Translations under genes and position numbers: made by a program
Notes under the pieces: generated by a model
Told to the model about the DNA's origin: nothing
Databases searched by the model: none
What the model saw: the letters and a program-made list of their open reading frames with translations, nothing else
Shown: piece by piece, positions 8,679-17,949 of the stretch
How positions within the stretch are numbered: the first letter of the stretch is position 1
Layout of the letters: each line of letters opens with the position of its first letter
NCBI GenBank assembly: GCA_011525685.1
Contig: WYBW01000093.1
Span: 1 to 44,844, forward strand
Direction: 5' to 3'
Length of the DNA stretch: 44,844 bases
Source of the DNA: Verrucomicrobiia bacterium
Lineage (GTDB): Bacteria > Verrucomicrobiota > Verrucomicrobiia > Limisphaerales > JADLHS01

Positions 8679-9755
8679 TTACAGCTCCGCTTTCACAAAC
8701 GCGGTGAACGCCTCCTTCTGCGGCGCCACGGCCTCGGCATCGCCCATCAACTTGTAGAAATACCATTGTCCGCCCTTGGGCAGGATGGCCCCGATCAGTT
8801 GCCGTCGCGTGTCCGGGTTGGTCATGTCCACCAGAATCACCTCTGAGTTCCGCGGATCGAGGCGCGTGATCATCTTTGCGAGTTCCGCCTCGCCGATCGG
8901 CGAGAGCCCGATCTGGCCGCGCCAGCGATTGACGTTTGCGAGCGTACCGCCGGTCGAGTTCGGAAAAACACTGATGGTCACCTCACCCTTGGCCGAGCCC
9001 TGTTCCGGGATGAGAAACTTGGAACTCTGCATCGGTCCGGGCGGCACGCTCCTCCATCCGGGGGGCGTCTTTGACGAAGCTTCGGCAACCGGTGCGGCCT
9101 CCGTCGGTGGAGGCGTTGCTGCTGTTTCCCTCGCGGTTTCGGTGGCCCCGGAAGCATCGAGCTTGACCGACTTGAGGAACGCCACGAACGCCGGCTTCTG
9201 CGCGGCCACCAGGTCGGCGTCTCCCTGCAGCTTGTAGAACCAGCTTGTGTCCCCGCGATGCACCATGGCGGTCACGATGCGCATGGGCGGATTCGATGCA
9301 TCCGGCGGACTGGCAACCTCGAACATTTTCCCAGGCTCACCGGCAATCTCGACCTCTTGCAACTGTCGCTGCACTTCTTCGGCCGCCAACTCCGGCAGGC
9401 CCACCTGGTGCCGCCACATGTTGACGATCGGCACTTCCTTGCCGGCCAGACCCTGCAGCGGGGTCACGCTCACCTGCGCCTGTTTCCCGCCGTCGCCGCT
9501 GAGGTTGAAGTTGGCCAGACTCATCTGGCCGGCACCCGCCTCCACCCACCCCTCGGGCAGCGTCCACGAAAGCTTGGGCTTGGCGGTGTTGATTTCCGGG
9601 TGGCCGTGAGGCAGGCCCTGCGCCGGCGGCAACGCGGCGCTTTCCTTGGGAATACGATAGACTTTCGGCTCCTCGCGCCCGCAGCCGGTGGCCAGCAACA
9701 CGAATGACAAGCCAAGCGCTCCGCAGGCTCGCGATACAAAGTTCGATCGGTTCAT
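8679..9755 (-). CDS. Lipoprotein of the cytochrome maturation cassette, copy 2 (two domains)
   Basis: This predicted lipoprotein of 358 aa starts at the ATG at 9755, has a signal segment (GALGLSFVLLATGC) and the lipobox LLATGC. It contains two copies of the domain found once in the paralogue at 4401-5198. The first starts at PEINTAKPKLSWTLPEGW and ends at TSWFYKLQGDADLVAAQ and FVAFLKSVKL. The second starts at PPGWRSVPPGPMQSSKF, contains NVNRWRGQIGLSPIGE, and ends at WYFYKLMGDAEAVAPQ and FTAFVKAEL. An Ala/Pro/Thr-rich linker joins them. The function is unknown. The close coupling to resB and ccsA suggests an outer-face accessory of cytochrome c maturation. It is the first gene of the cassette after rho, 102 bases away. 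Confidence 0.78.
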   Translation of the reverse strand: MNRSNFVSRACGALGLSFVLLATGCGREEPKVYRIPKESAALPPAQGLPHGHPEINTAKPKLSWTLPEGWVEAGAGQMSLANFNLSGDGGKQAQVSVTPLQGLAGKEVPIVNMWRHQVGLPELAAEEVQRQLQEVEIAGEPGKMFEVASPPDASNPPMRIVTAMVHRGDTSWFYKLQGDADLVAAQKPAFVAFLKSVKLDASGATETARETAATPPPTEAAPVAEASSKTPPGWRSVPPGPMQSSKFLIPEQGSAKGEVTISVFPNSTGGTLANVNRWRGQIGLSPIGEAELAKMITRLDPRNSEVILVDMTNPDTRRQLIGAILPKGGQWYFYKLMGDAEAVAPQKEAFTAFVKAEL

Positions 9756-9840
9756 CGGGTGATTATAGCGTGCTTGGACGGTCAAGGCGCAAGGCTTGAT
9801 TCAAATGACCGGCAACAATCCGCGGGCTTGAGGTCGCTTA

Positions 9841-9859
9841 GACGGGCAAACCGCCCGTC
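9841..9859 (-). terminator. Short hairpin at the end of rho
   Basis: GACGGGC (9841-9847) and GCCCGTC (9853-9859) form a perfect 7-bp stem with a 5-base loop that overlaps the rho stop codon. No uridine run follows on the minus strand, so it is at best a weak or factor-assisted terminator, or an mRNA 3'-end structure. Confidence 0.35.
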
Positions 9860-11345
9860 AACTGACGCTCATGCCGAGCAGGAATTCGATGTTGCTCTTG
9901 GTCTTCTTGAGCTTGCCCAGCAGCAACTCCATCGCCTCGACCGGCGGCACGCCGGTCAACGCGCGGCGCAGCAACACCACGCGATTGTACTCCTCGGGAT
10001 GGTAGAGCAGTTCCTCCTTCCGGGTGCCGGAACGCTCGATGTTGATCGAAGGGAAAATGCGGCGATCCACCAAGGCGCGGTCCAGATGCACCTCCATGTT
10101 GCCGGTGCCCTTGAACTCCTCGAAAATGACCTCGTCCATGCGGCTGCCCGTATCAATCAGCGCCGTGGCCATGATGGTGAGCGAACCGCCCTCCTCGATG
10201 TTGCGCGCCGCGCCGAAGAAACGCTTGGGCTTGTGCAGCGCGTTGGCGTCCACGCCGCCGGACAGAATCTTGCCCGAGTGCGGCTGCACCGTGTTGTAGG
10301 CGCGGGCGAGCCGGGTGATCGAATCGAGCAGGATCACGACATCGCGTTTGTGTTCGACCATGCGCTTGGCCTTTTCGCTGACCATCTCGGCCACCTGCAC
10401 GTGCCGTTCCGGCGGCTCGTCAAACGTGGAACTGATGACCTCGGCACCTTTGCAAGTGCGCTCCATGTCCGTGACCTCCTCGGGCCGCTCGTCAATCAGC
10501 AGGATGAACAGGTAGGACTCCGGATTATTCTTCAGAATGGCGTTGGCCAGTTTCTGGAGCAGGACGGTCTTGCCGGTGCGCGGCGGCGCGACGATCAGCC
10601 CGCGCGTGCCCTTGCCAACGGGGCATACGAGGTCGAGCACCCGCGTGTTCACCTCCTCCGGCACGGTTTCCAGAATGAAACGTTTTTCGGGAAACAGCGG
10701 CGTCAAATTGTCAAAGTGCGTCTTTTCCTTCGCCTTGTCCGGGTCCTCGCCATCCACGCCCTCGACTTTGAGCAACGCGAAGAACTTTTCCTTTTCCTTG
10801 GGCGGTCGAATCTGCCCGGCGATCAGGTTGCCGGTCTGCAAATCGAACCTGCGGATTTGCGACGGCGAAACGTAAATGTCCTCCGGGCAGGGCAGATAAT
10901 TGAAACTCTGCGAACGCAGGAAACCGAATCCCTCGGGCAGCACTTCCAGCACGCCTTCGGAGAACAACACCCCCGCCCGCTCGGCGTTCTTCTGGAGGAT
11001 GTGAAAAATGACCTCATGCTTGCGCATGGTGCCGAAATTCTCCACCCCCAGCTCGCGGGCCATGTTGTTGAGGTCGGTCATGGACATCGCCTGCAGCTTC
11101 GCGATGTTGAGCGACGTGGCGATGTGATCGCGTTGCTCGCCCTGGCGGTTGGCCGGTCTGGCTTCCCGCGTTTCCTTCGGCTCCTCCATGGGCTCGATCG
11201 GCGTGGTGGGCGGCTGCAACTCGCCGGCGGACGGTTCGGCGACGGCGGTGGCCACTGCCGCCTCCTCGGCGGCCACCTCGGGCATGATTTCGTCCGGCCC
11301 CTTGCCCTTGCGGCTGCGAGGCTTCTTGGTCATGGCTTTCGGCAT
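9858..11345 (-). CDS. rho: Transcription termination factor Rho
   Basis: The protein is about 495 aa from the ATG at 11345. After a charged, low-complexity N-terminal extension of about 80 residues comes the Rho_N helical region ([20 protein letters not shown]). The RNA-binding cold-shock-like domain follows ([20 protein letters not shown], then [20 protein letters not shown]). The RecA-type ATPase has Walker [13 protein letters not shown], Walker [11 protein letters not shown], and the conserved [10 protein letters not shown] and [11 protein letters not shown] segments. Rho is a hexameric RNA helicase that ends transcription of untranslated RNA. Length and motif order match the family, with the extension typical of several high-GC and PVC-group Rho proteins. 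Other possible starts are an ATG at 11333 and a GTG at 11369. It could share a transcript with the downstream cytochrome maturation genes. Confidence 0.96.
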   Translation of the reverse strand: MPKAMTKKPRSRKGKGPDEIMPEVAAEEAAVATAVAEPSAGELQPPTTPIEPMEEPKETREARPANRQGEQRDHIATSLNIAKLQAMSMTDLNNMARELGVENFGTMRKHEVIFHILQKNAERAGVLFSEGVLEVLPEGFGFLRSQSFNYLPCPEDIYVSPSQIRRFDLQTGNLIAGQIRPPKEKEKFFALLKVEGVDGEDPDKAKEKTHFDNLTPLFPEKRFILETVPEEVNTRVLDLVCPVGKGTRGLIVAPPRTGKTVLLQKLANAILKNNPESYLFILLIDERPEEVTDMERTCKGAEVISSTFDEPPERHVQVAEMVSEKAKRMVEHKRDVVILLDSITRLARAYNTVQPHSGKILSGGVDANALHKPKRFFGAARNIEEGGSLTIMATALIDTGSRMDEVIFEEFKGTGNMEVHLDRALVDRRIFPSINIERSGTRKEELLYHPEEYNRVVLLRRALTGVPPVEAMELLLGKLKKTKSNIEFLLGMSVS

Positions 11346-11622
11346 AAATTCATCTGGTTTCGGTTCCACTGTTGTCCGGGCAAATCACCGTGTCCTCGGA
11401 AATGCACCCACGAGTGATTGGACGATCAACGACTAGATTGGTTCAAACTGGAATGGCTGCCCATTACTCGTGCCCTGATTCTCATCCTTCAGTGCGGCAA
11501 CGGGAAACTTGCAGTTAGCTGAACAGACGGTGGCGCAGCTTGGCAAACGTGTCAAGGCAGTTAATTCACCATTACCGTCACGCGACCTTTGCAAGGGAGC
11601 AGGCCACGTTCTTGCAGGTGGT

Positions 11623-11729
11623 GGTTGTCGCGCTGCGACAACCCCGTCCGCGTTTAGTGGACGGGCGCCGTGCGGAAGGTCGGTCTTTGCGCCGCTCTGC
11701 GCGCCGCTACTCGTCGCGGCGCGACGAGT
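11623..11729. repeat. Cluster of three perfect short palindromes (REP-like) upstream of rho
   Basis: The 500-base gap between rho and the next gene contains three perfect inverted repeats: GGTTGTCGC/GCGACAACC at 11623-11643 (3-base loop), CCCGTCC/GGACGGG at 11643-11665 (9-base loop), and ACTCGTCGC/GCGACGAGT at 11709-11729 (3-base loop). None has a T-run, so they do not look like ordinary terminators. Their spacing and GTCGC-type cores suggest a repetitive extragenic palindrome family. I see no convincing gene in 11346-11863. Confidence 0.55.
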
Positions 11730-11863
11730 TCCACCCCTTTAGCTATTCGAAGCTGCAACAGACTTCGATGCACTCCAACTGCACCGGCGTTGCTCCGCCA
11801 GAAGCCTCCATGGCCGATTCGCTCGATCTGACCGGTGTAAATGCACCCAGTTTCGCAGGCCAC

Positions 11864-14800
11864 TCAAGGAGCAGTCACATCCAGCAAGCGGTAGAAACGA
11901 TGCTGGTCCGTCTCCGGGCTGTCGTCCACCGCCAGGATGGGGGAATCAGCCAGGATGTCAGCACCCACGGTGATCCATTCAAGGTCGGAGAGTTGATGCT
12001 TGACCTGGAATCGGTAAGTCCGCCCTGGGTGAACCCTCCACTCGAGGGTGAGGGCTCCTTCTGGTGATTCCGTGATGCCGCCCAGTCTCGGCACTTCGAG
12101 AATCGTCAGCACGCCACTTTGTTGAGTGACGGTGTAATTGACCAATCGCCCGTCAGGGTCATGCAGCGATGTTAGAATATCGTAGTGGCCCGGCTCGCTG
12201 GTTTCGGTGGCTGAGGTGCTGTAGCTGGCGGTGAGGTTGTCGCCATTTTGCACGCCGACAAGGGATCCGGTGAGCGCCGGATTGGGAGCACCCTGGGTCT
12301 TCTGTTTGTCGTGGGCCACGACACTTAGCGCAGCCGGGGTGACGTTGAGACTCGCTGTGGCCGTCGCCGAGTTGTAATTCTGCGCGTCCTGAGGGGTGAA
12401 GGTGGCGTCCAGAGTTTGTCCGTTGCCGACATTCAACACGGTGCCAACGGGAGGATTGTAGCTGAAGGTGCCCGCGACGCTGGCCGTGGCGTTCAATTGT
12501 GCAGCACCCAGGGCGGTGCCGTAAGTAATCGGGGACGGGTTGGGCCACGTGAGCGTCGGTGTGCCCGGTTCAATGGTAATGCTGACCGGCGTGGAACTGA
12601 GCGTTGCCCCGCCGTTGTAAACGAGGCGGCTGGCGAGTGAATAATTTCCGGCGCCCGGGTTGTTCCAAACGAAGGTGTACGGCGCCGAGGCATCTTCGCC
12701 CAGCACAGTGCCCCCGCGGAGGAATTCGACCTTGTTGATCGTGTTGCCATTGGCAGTGACCGTGGCGGAAAGGTTCACGCTGGCTGGGAAAGTAAACGTC
12801 GCTCCATTGGCCGGGGAGGTGAGCACCACGGTGGGCGCAGCGCCGGCATTCACCTGAACACCGGAGAACGCGGCCGTGCTGAGGAGCGAGTTGTTGTGCG
12901 CCGTGAGCGCCAGTCCCACATAGACCGTGCCGGGCAAGGCAATGGTCTCCGAGCCCACCGTCGTCCAAGTGACGCCATCCGCGGAAATCTGGCCGGTGAA
13001 AGTGTTGTTGATCCGCGTAAGCCGGACCCAGTATGGCGCGGAAACCGCCGCCCCGGCGGTGTGCGTGCTCGTGCCGCCAGTGGCGGTTCGGCGCTGAAAC
13101 GCCGAGCCGTTGCCCGGGGTGACGACCATCATGACGTGGCGCGAACCGGCGGCGAGCGATTCTCGGAACATGACACCGGCTTTGGCCCAAGGATCGGTGT
13201 TTACCAGGCTGTTGACACGCGCAAGGATCTGCCCGTCGCCCGTCCAAGATTGATGGACGTAGTGAAACGCATCGGTGTTGTTCCAGATGTCGGCGCCGCC
13301 GCCCTGCACGGTGAACGTTCCCCCCGCGTAAGTCGTGCCACCGGCCAGCCCCACCGAGCCGACATCCTGATGCTGCCACGGGGGCGGAATCTCCTCCGGC
13401 GCCGGTGTAACCGAGACGGTTCGCGTGGTGAAGTGGCTCAATCCTCCGGTATCGGTGACCGTAAGGGTGACCGTGTAATTCCCGACGTTGTCGTAGGTGT
13501 GAGAGGGCGTTTCACCGCTGCCAGTCGAACCGTCCCCGAAGTTCCAGGAATGGGTGAGAGCGTCGCCATCGGGATCCTCTGAAGCGCGGCCGTCGAAGGA
13601 GACGAGCAAGGGCGCGTAACCCGACGCAGGCGACGCCGTGAAGGAAGCAAACGGCGGCTGATTCGGGCAATCGGGATAGAGACGGACTTCATCAGAGGCC
13701 AAAAGGCCGGCGGGGTCGGTGACGGTGAGCACGATGCGATAAAAGTAGAGGTTGCCGTCACAACCGACCGGCGAGATCACCGTGGTGGTGGTGTGGTTCG
13801 AATCAATCGGCTCGTCGTGCTCATGGTTGTTGTGCCGCAGTATGGTTTGCCACGCGTAATGAAGCTGGCCATCGCTGAATTCGGCGTCGCTGACCGCCGC
13901 GGTCAGATTGTAGAGGGTGTCGCCGGTCATGGGATACTTGGTGCCGTTCACGGGGCTGGTGATGGCCACACTGGGCGGCGTGTTGTTGACCGAGATGATC
14001 AATGTGGTGCTGTCGGTCTGGGCGACGTTGTCCGTCACGGTGAGAGTGACCGTGTACTTTGTTGGCACGCCGGCAGGAGCGTTGAACGTGTGGGAGGGAT
14101 TCGCGGACGAACTGGTGGGACTGCCATCACCGAAGTTCCATAGATAAGTCAACGGCAGACTCTCCGGATCCGTTGAACCGCTCCCGGTGAACTGGACGGT
14201 CAGCGGGCCGGGACCGTAATGCTGATTCACGCTGGCCACCGCCTTGGGCGGCAGGTTGCCGCTGAAGGAATAAGCGATACGCCGCAGCGTCGTGGACCAA
14301 CTGATGTAGTAAAGGCCGCCGTCAAACGGATGCGTCGCCATCGCGACCACGCCGCCCGCACCGGTGGCGAAGCCGCGCACCTCGGTGAGATTTCCCCCAG
14401 CGTCGAAAACGAAGTTCTTGATCCATTGCGCGCCGTAATCCGCGCTGAAAAAGGTGTTGCGATACTCCGCCGGAAAATCGGTCCCGCTGTACCAGGTGCC
14501 GCCAATGGCGCAGTTGCCGGCAAAGGAAGGACCGGTCACCGGACAACCGGCGGTGCCGAGCGTGGACTGGGTGGCCGAGCCGTTGGCGGCAAACAACGGC
14601 ACGCGCGCCTCGGCGGTGCCGTGCCGCCAGTCAATCACCGGCCGCGTGTGAAGGAACTGCGGAATGTTGGACGGAATCTTCTGGGAGGTGTTGCACGGGT
14701 TGTTGAAGGGCGGTTTGTTCGCGGCGACCTGGGTGTCCTGTTTGATCAGGTCGCGGAAATAAAAGTACTGGGTGCAACCGCTGCCGGGATAGAGTGGATT

Positions 14801-15988
14801 CGGCGCGTCCAGGTTCTGCACGTTGCTGTTGTAATACCCGGAATGGACGTTCAATCCCTCGAACGCCGGCCAGCCGAAGTTCTGCCCCGGCCGGTCGCAC
14901 ACGTGCAAATCCTCCCAGACGTTCCAACCCACGTCGCCAATCAACAGCGTGCCGGGATTGGCGTCGTTGCGATTGTGGCTGCCCGTACCGGGTTTGAAGG
15001 CAAACCGCGACGGATTGCGCAAACCCAACGCCCAGACCCGCGAGCGCGCGGAACGCGGATTCGCCGCGTCGTAAAATGGATTGCTCGGAATCCCATCGCC
15101 CGTGGCCGGATCGAGCCGGAGGATCTTCCCGTTGAACGAATCCACCAATTGAGAACGGTAGGCCCCGATGTTTTCCTTGGGTTTGATGATGCCGTCGGTG
15201 AGCGCCTGCGCGAAGTAGGTTTCCGCGGCGCTGCCAATGTCGGTGGAAGAATAACTGGCCCCGTCACCCGTGGAGGCCAGCAAAGTCCCATCCGTTCCGA
15301 AGGCCAGCGAACCGACGCCGTGCGACTCATGCAGGATGGGAATGCCCGTTTCCTTGGTCTCACCCAGCAGGACCTGGCGGCTGTTCATGTCCACCGAACG
15401 GAAGCCGTCGGAGGAGCGCGCGGTGTAGCGCGTGATCCGGCCGATGGTCGCGCTGTAGTATTGGTTGGCACCTGAACTGTAACTGGCGGTCCCATGATTC
15501 ATCAGGTGATGACGGTCCACCACGTAGAGCAGGTAGAGTCGCCCGTTCTGCGAAAAGTTCGGGTCCAGCGCGAAGCCCAGCAATCCGAAGTCGCGCCAGC
15601 CACCGACCTCTTCGGCAATGTCAATCAACAGCGACCAGGTATTCCCGCCGTGCTCACGAATCCACACCCGCCCCTGCCGCTCCCAAACGTAGGTGCGGCC
15701 GGTTTCGTCGAACAGGATGCCCACCGCCTCATTCCAGGCTCCGCCCGTCGGGCCGGGGATGTTGGTCTCGCTGAAATTTGAAGGCAGCGCGGCGCCATCG
15801 GCGGAGTTCGCGCCGAGCAGCGCCAGGCAAATCAACAACTGCGCTCCCAGCCGGGCCGCGGCGCGATGAATACCGGTTGAGCACTGTGGCAGGTTATTGC
15901 CGAACTGGGCGGATGGCGCGATTGGAAGCTGCTTCATGCTGACATTCTTGGAGTGTGCCGATGCAACCGGGGAAACATTCTGCGTCAT
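11864..15988 (-). CDS. Secreted glucose/sorbosone dehydrogenase-like protein with PKD and MBG-type domains (1374 aa)
   Basis: An N-terminal signal region (QLLICLALLGANSADGA) precedes a six-bladed propeller of the PQQ-dependent glucose/sorbosone dehydrogenase family (about residues 60-565). It contains DFGLLGFALDPNFSQNGRLY, VWALGLRNPSRFAF, LLIGDVGWNVWEDLHV and GQNFGWPAFEGL. It continues with PKD domain 1 (about 580-665, WNFGDGSPTSSS), an Ig-like domain, PKD domain 2 (WNFGDGSTGSGE), a jelly-roll/DUF1349-like module (about 865-1045, DPWAKAGVMFRESL), another Ig-like domain, and MBG-type modules (ITYGTALGAAQLNA, then ATFTPQDAQNYN). The C-terminal segment has PGRTYRF and HRFYRLLD. It probably oxidises or binds sugars outside the cell. 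An alternative ATG lies at 15937. Catalytic activity is not proven by these motifs. Confidence 0.85.
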   Translation of the reverse strand: MTQNVSPVASAHSKNVSMKQLPIAPSAQFGNNLPQCSTGIHRAAARLGAQLLICLALLGANSADGAALPSNFSETNIPGPTGGAWNEAVGILFDETGRTYVWERQGRVWIREHGGNTWSLLIDIAEEVGGWRDFGLLGFALDPNFSQNGRLYLLYVVDRHHLMNHGTASYSSGANQYYSATIGRITRYTARSSDGFRSVDMNSRQVLLGETKETGIPILHESHGVGSLAFGTDGTLLASTGDGASYSSTDIGSAAETYFAQALTDGIIKPKENIGAYRSQLVDSFNGKILRLDPATGDGIPSNPFYDAANPRSARSRVWALGLRNPSRFAFKPGTGSHNRNDANPGTLLIGDVGWNVWEDLHVCDRPGQNFGWPAFEGLNVHSGYYNSNVQNLDAPNPLYPGSGCTQYFYFRDLIKQDTQVAANKPPFNNPCNTSQKIPSNIPQFLHTRPVIDWRHGTAEARVPLFAANGSATQSTLGTAGCPVTGPSFAGNCAIGGTWYSGTDFPAEYRNTFFSADYGAQWIKNFVFDAGGNLTEVRGFATGAGGVVAMATHPFDGGLYYISWSTTLRRIAYSFSGNLPPKAVASVNQHYGPGPLTVQFTGSGSTDPESLPLTYLWNFGDGSPTSSSANPSHTFNAPAGVPTKYTVTLTVTDNVAQTDSTTLIISVNNTPPSVAITSPVNGTKYPMTGDTLYNLTAAVSDAEFSDGQLHYAWQTILRHNNHEHDEPIDSNHTTTTVISPVGCDGNLYFYRIVLTVTDPAGLLASDEVRLYPDCPNQPPFASFTASPASGYAPLLVSFDGRASEDPDGDALTHSWNFGDGSTGSGETPSHTYDNVGNYTVTLTVTDTGGLSHFTTRTVSVTPAPEEIPPPWQHQDVGSVGLAGGTTYAGGTFTVQGGGADIWNNTDAFHYVHQSWTGDGQILARVNSLVNTDPWAKAGVMFRESLAAGSRHVMMVVTPGNGSAFQRRTATGGTSTHTAGAAVSAPYWVRLTRINNTFTGQISADGVTWTTVGSETIALPGTVYVGLALTAHNNSLLSTAAFSGVQVNAGAAPTVVLTSPANGATFTFPASVNLSATVTANGNTINKVEFLRGGTVLGEDASAPYTFVWNNPGAGNYSLASRLVYNGGATLSSTPVSITIEPGTPTLTWPNPSPITYGTALGAAQLNATASVAGTFSYNPPVGTVLNVGNGQTLDATFTPQDAQNYNSATATASLNVTPAALSVVAHDKQKTQGAPNPALTGSLVGVQNGDNLTASYSTSATETSEPGHYDILTSLHDPDGRLVNYTVTQQSGVLTILEVPRLGGITESPEGALTLEWRVHPGRTYRFQVKHQLSDLEWITVGADILADSPILAVDDSPETDQHRFYRLLDVTAP

Positions 15989-16205
15989 TGTTGGTCTGTA
16001 TGATCCGCGTCCACTTGTTCAACCGATCAGGCCAGTGTGCGTACACTCCCTCCCCTCGGAGGCGGAACGTCAGGCCGGACTGCCCGTTAACACACCACAT
16101 GCCCCCGCTTCCGGCAACCGGGGAGACTAACGACGTCGCGTCAGTATTCCTACGGGTTCAACCTGTTCGATAACCCCTGATGCCGGCGAAATGGGCAACA
16201 AGCTC

Positions 16206-17663
16206 TTACTTCGGCATCGGCCACACCGCATCCCTGCCCGACCACAAATCAAGGCGATTGGTGGCGCTCTGCCGAGTTGAGTCACCACCGTCATCACGAC
16301 CGTCTTCGCCCACCGAATCAAGCGTGAATGTGGCGTCGGCGTTCAGCCGATACCGGAGCGGTTGAGAGCACATAGGGTCTAGAGGAACTGTGGAGAGCAG
16401 TTCCGGGGTGAGTGCCGTCAAGTTCGTTGGAAAGCGGCCATGACGGAGTCGGTGACGCTCGATTGCAATGGCCGTGACGGTCAGCCGGCGTTGCGTTTCG
16501 TTGCGGATGGCTGTTTTTGCAGCGCGCACACCATTCGGGATGGCGAGGGCGCTGAACCGGTAACGGACTCTTGCAAAAAAACTGTTGAAGGCCTCGTCCA
16601 ACACCAGCGCGTGTGCTTTAAGCTCGCGGTCAATGTCGGGCCATGGTGTGCCCGCTTGAAGCTTGCGAAGCGAGTCGAGCGAACGCTGGTGGTGCTCCAA
16701 GAACAACCGCTCGTCGTCCCGGGAGTTTGCCTTCCAAATCGGCATCAACACCCACGCGTCGAAGTAATCTTTCCAAGACATGGTGGCCCCGGCTGGACCG
16801 AAACCGCCAAACCGGGTAGCCGCGGTCGCGCCAGCCGACCGCATTTGGGAAAACGCCGCCTCGCCAAAGGCGCGTTCGCCCAACATTCCTTTTTCAACCG
16901 CGTTGCCGAGTTCCAGCGACTCCCAATCCTCCTGCATCGCCATCAGAGCTTCCTCGCTCCAACTTGGAGACTGCAAAGCTTCCCACGTCACCGCCAGTCC
17001 CAAGCCGGCAATCGCCACCCGGATCATCTGACTGACGAGCGTCAGGTCATCGCGATTGAATCGCGCCTGTTGCGCAAGCGCGTGAAGGTCCGCGCGCGCG
17101 CGGTCGAGATCTCCCTCGTGCAGCGCGGCCATCGCGTCACCGGAAAGCCACTGGGCTGCCCTGCGCATCCCAACAAATGGGCTTGGCGGCTGGTTGGCCC
17201 AATTTGTTGGGTCGTGGAAAAAGTATCGAGGTGGATTCCGTGTGGATTCACGAATAGCTTCCAGTATGTCGGCTGCCATCAAGAACTCGCGCGAGTAATC
17301 TCCCCATGTGAGTTCATTCGACTTGGAACTCCACGACTGGTCCAGTGGCGGCTGCGGCATCCTCCAGGCAACCTGCGCTTTGCCGGGTTCGACCAGGCTG
17401 ATCAGGTTCAACATGCCAGGATCGAGGCTTCTGCCGGAAAGCTGGTTTGTATTGGAGAGCAACAACTCGAAACTGCCGCTGGATTCAGGTTCGCGGGGAT
17501 AACCCAACTCGGCCAGAGTCAGCTTCTCGCCCTTCGCTTGCAGGTCGCTTTTATACTTTGCGAGAGCCTGGCGGCCGCCAGAGCGTTGGGCGCAGGTTCC
17601 CAAAATCAACCCCGCAAATCCAATCGTTCCAAAAACAAGGAGGACACGGGTGGTCTTGTTCAT
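16206..17663 (-). CDS. Membrane-anchored protein of unknown function with pseudopilin-like C-terminus
   Basis: This 485-residue protein starts at the ATG at 17663 (MNKTTRVLLVFGTIGFAGLI), which places one hydrophobic anchor at the N-terminus. The bulk is alpha-helical. The last ~90 residues (LTVTAIAIERHRLRHGRFPT, then LTALTPELLSTVPLDPM and LDSVGEDGRDDGGD) resemble the C-terminal region of type II secretion pseudopilin-like proteins, where PLDP and GEDG-type segments recur. From memory, similar large anchored proteins are common in Verrucomicrobiota genomes without known function. An in-frame GTG/ATG extension to 17714 would put a polar leader before the anchor, so I prefer the shorter form. 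It follows the dehydrogenase-like gene's strand but is 217 bases away. Confidence 0.7.
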   Translation of the reverse strand: MNKTTRVLLVFGTIGFAGLILGTCAQRSGGRQALAKYKSDLQAKGEKLTLAELGYPREPESSGSFELLLSNTNQLSGRSLDPGMLNLISLVEPGKAQVAWRMPQPPLDQSWSSKSNELTWGDYSREFLMAADILEAIRESTRNPPRYFFHDPTNWANQPPSPFVGMRRAAQWLSGDAMAALHEGDLDRARADLHALAQQARFNRDDLTLVSQMIRVAIAGLGLAVTWEALQSPSWSEEALMAMQEDWESLELGNAVEKGMLGERAFGEAAFSQMRSAGATAATRFGGFGPAGATMSWKDYFDAWVLMPIWKANSRDDERLFLEHHQRSLDSLRKLQAGTPWPDIDRELKAHALVLDEAFNSFFARVRYRFSALAIPNGVRAAKTAIRNETQRRLTVTAIAIERHRLRHGRFPTNLTALTPELLSTVPLDPMCSQPLRYRLNADATFTLDSVGEDGRDDGGDSTRQSATNRLDLWSGRDAVWPMPK

Positions 17664-17738
17664 CGGCTTCAGCGCGCATGAAGTGTTGGTCAAAGGAACA
17701 ACAATCGCGAGCATGAAAAGTTGCGCCGGACCGCATGG

Positions 17739-17949
17739 GGCGCATCTCAGTTTATTGCAGGTTGGGATTCCTGGCGTAGCGCAGGTTTCTCAACCTGCTG
17801 TGTCGCCGACTTCCAGTCGGCTGGCCCAGGCAATGCGTGGCAGGCCAGGGGTCCGCCGCGTTTGCGGATTGGAAATCCGCGATCCGGCAGACTGGAAGTC
17901 TGCGCTACGGCATCGCCTCGGCGCCCCCTGCAAGAAAATGAGATGCGCC
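17739..17949. mobile_element. MITE-like element with terminal inverted repeats and flanking duplication
   Basis: The gap 17664-18059 is occupied by this element. The left end (17739-17761, beginning GGCGCATCTCA) and the right end (17927-17949, ending TGAGATGCGCC) are inverted copies matching at 21 of 23 positions by eye. The ten bases GGACCGCATG sit at 17728-17737 on the left and 17950-17959 on the right, like a target-site duplication. Including shared end bases, a 16-base direct repeat is seen at 17722-17737 and 17944-17959. The inside is an array of hairpins and has no transposase gene, so it would be non-autonomous. Confidence 0.6.
17776..17908. repeat. Four-hairpin palindromic repeat, copy A
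   Basis: The unit is bounded by GTAGCGCAG (17776-17784) and its complement CTGCGCTAC (17900-17908). Inside are four small hairpins: one at the left end with arms AGGTT/AACCT, one with CCGAC-TTCCA-GTCGG, one with GCGGATTGGAAATCCGC, and one with CAGACTGGAAGTCTG. Three loops read TTCCA in the left half or TGGAA in the right half, so the whole unit is roughly palindromic. A second copy with different stems lies at 24100-24231. Confidence 0.7.

Noticed and set aside
9759..11417. Plus-strand 552-residue open frame
   Set aside because: It is antisense to rho, whose motifs are unmistakable.
14219..15475. Plus-strand 418-residue open frame antisense to the dehydrogenase-like gene
   Set aside because: It lies wholly opposite a gene with clear family motifs, and its translation is Arg/Gly/Val-rich noise without domains.
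17776..17908. CRISPR array
   Set aside because: The repeated pieces are hairpins of varying stem sequence in both orientations, not identical direct repeats with unique spacers, and no cas genes are present.
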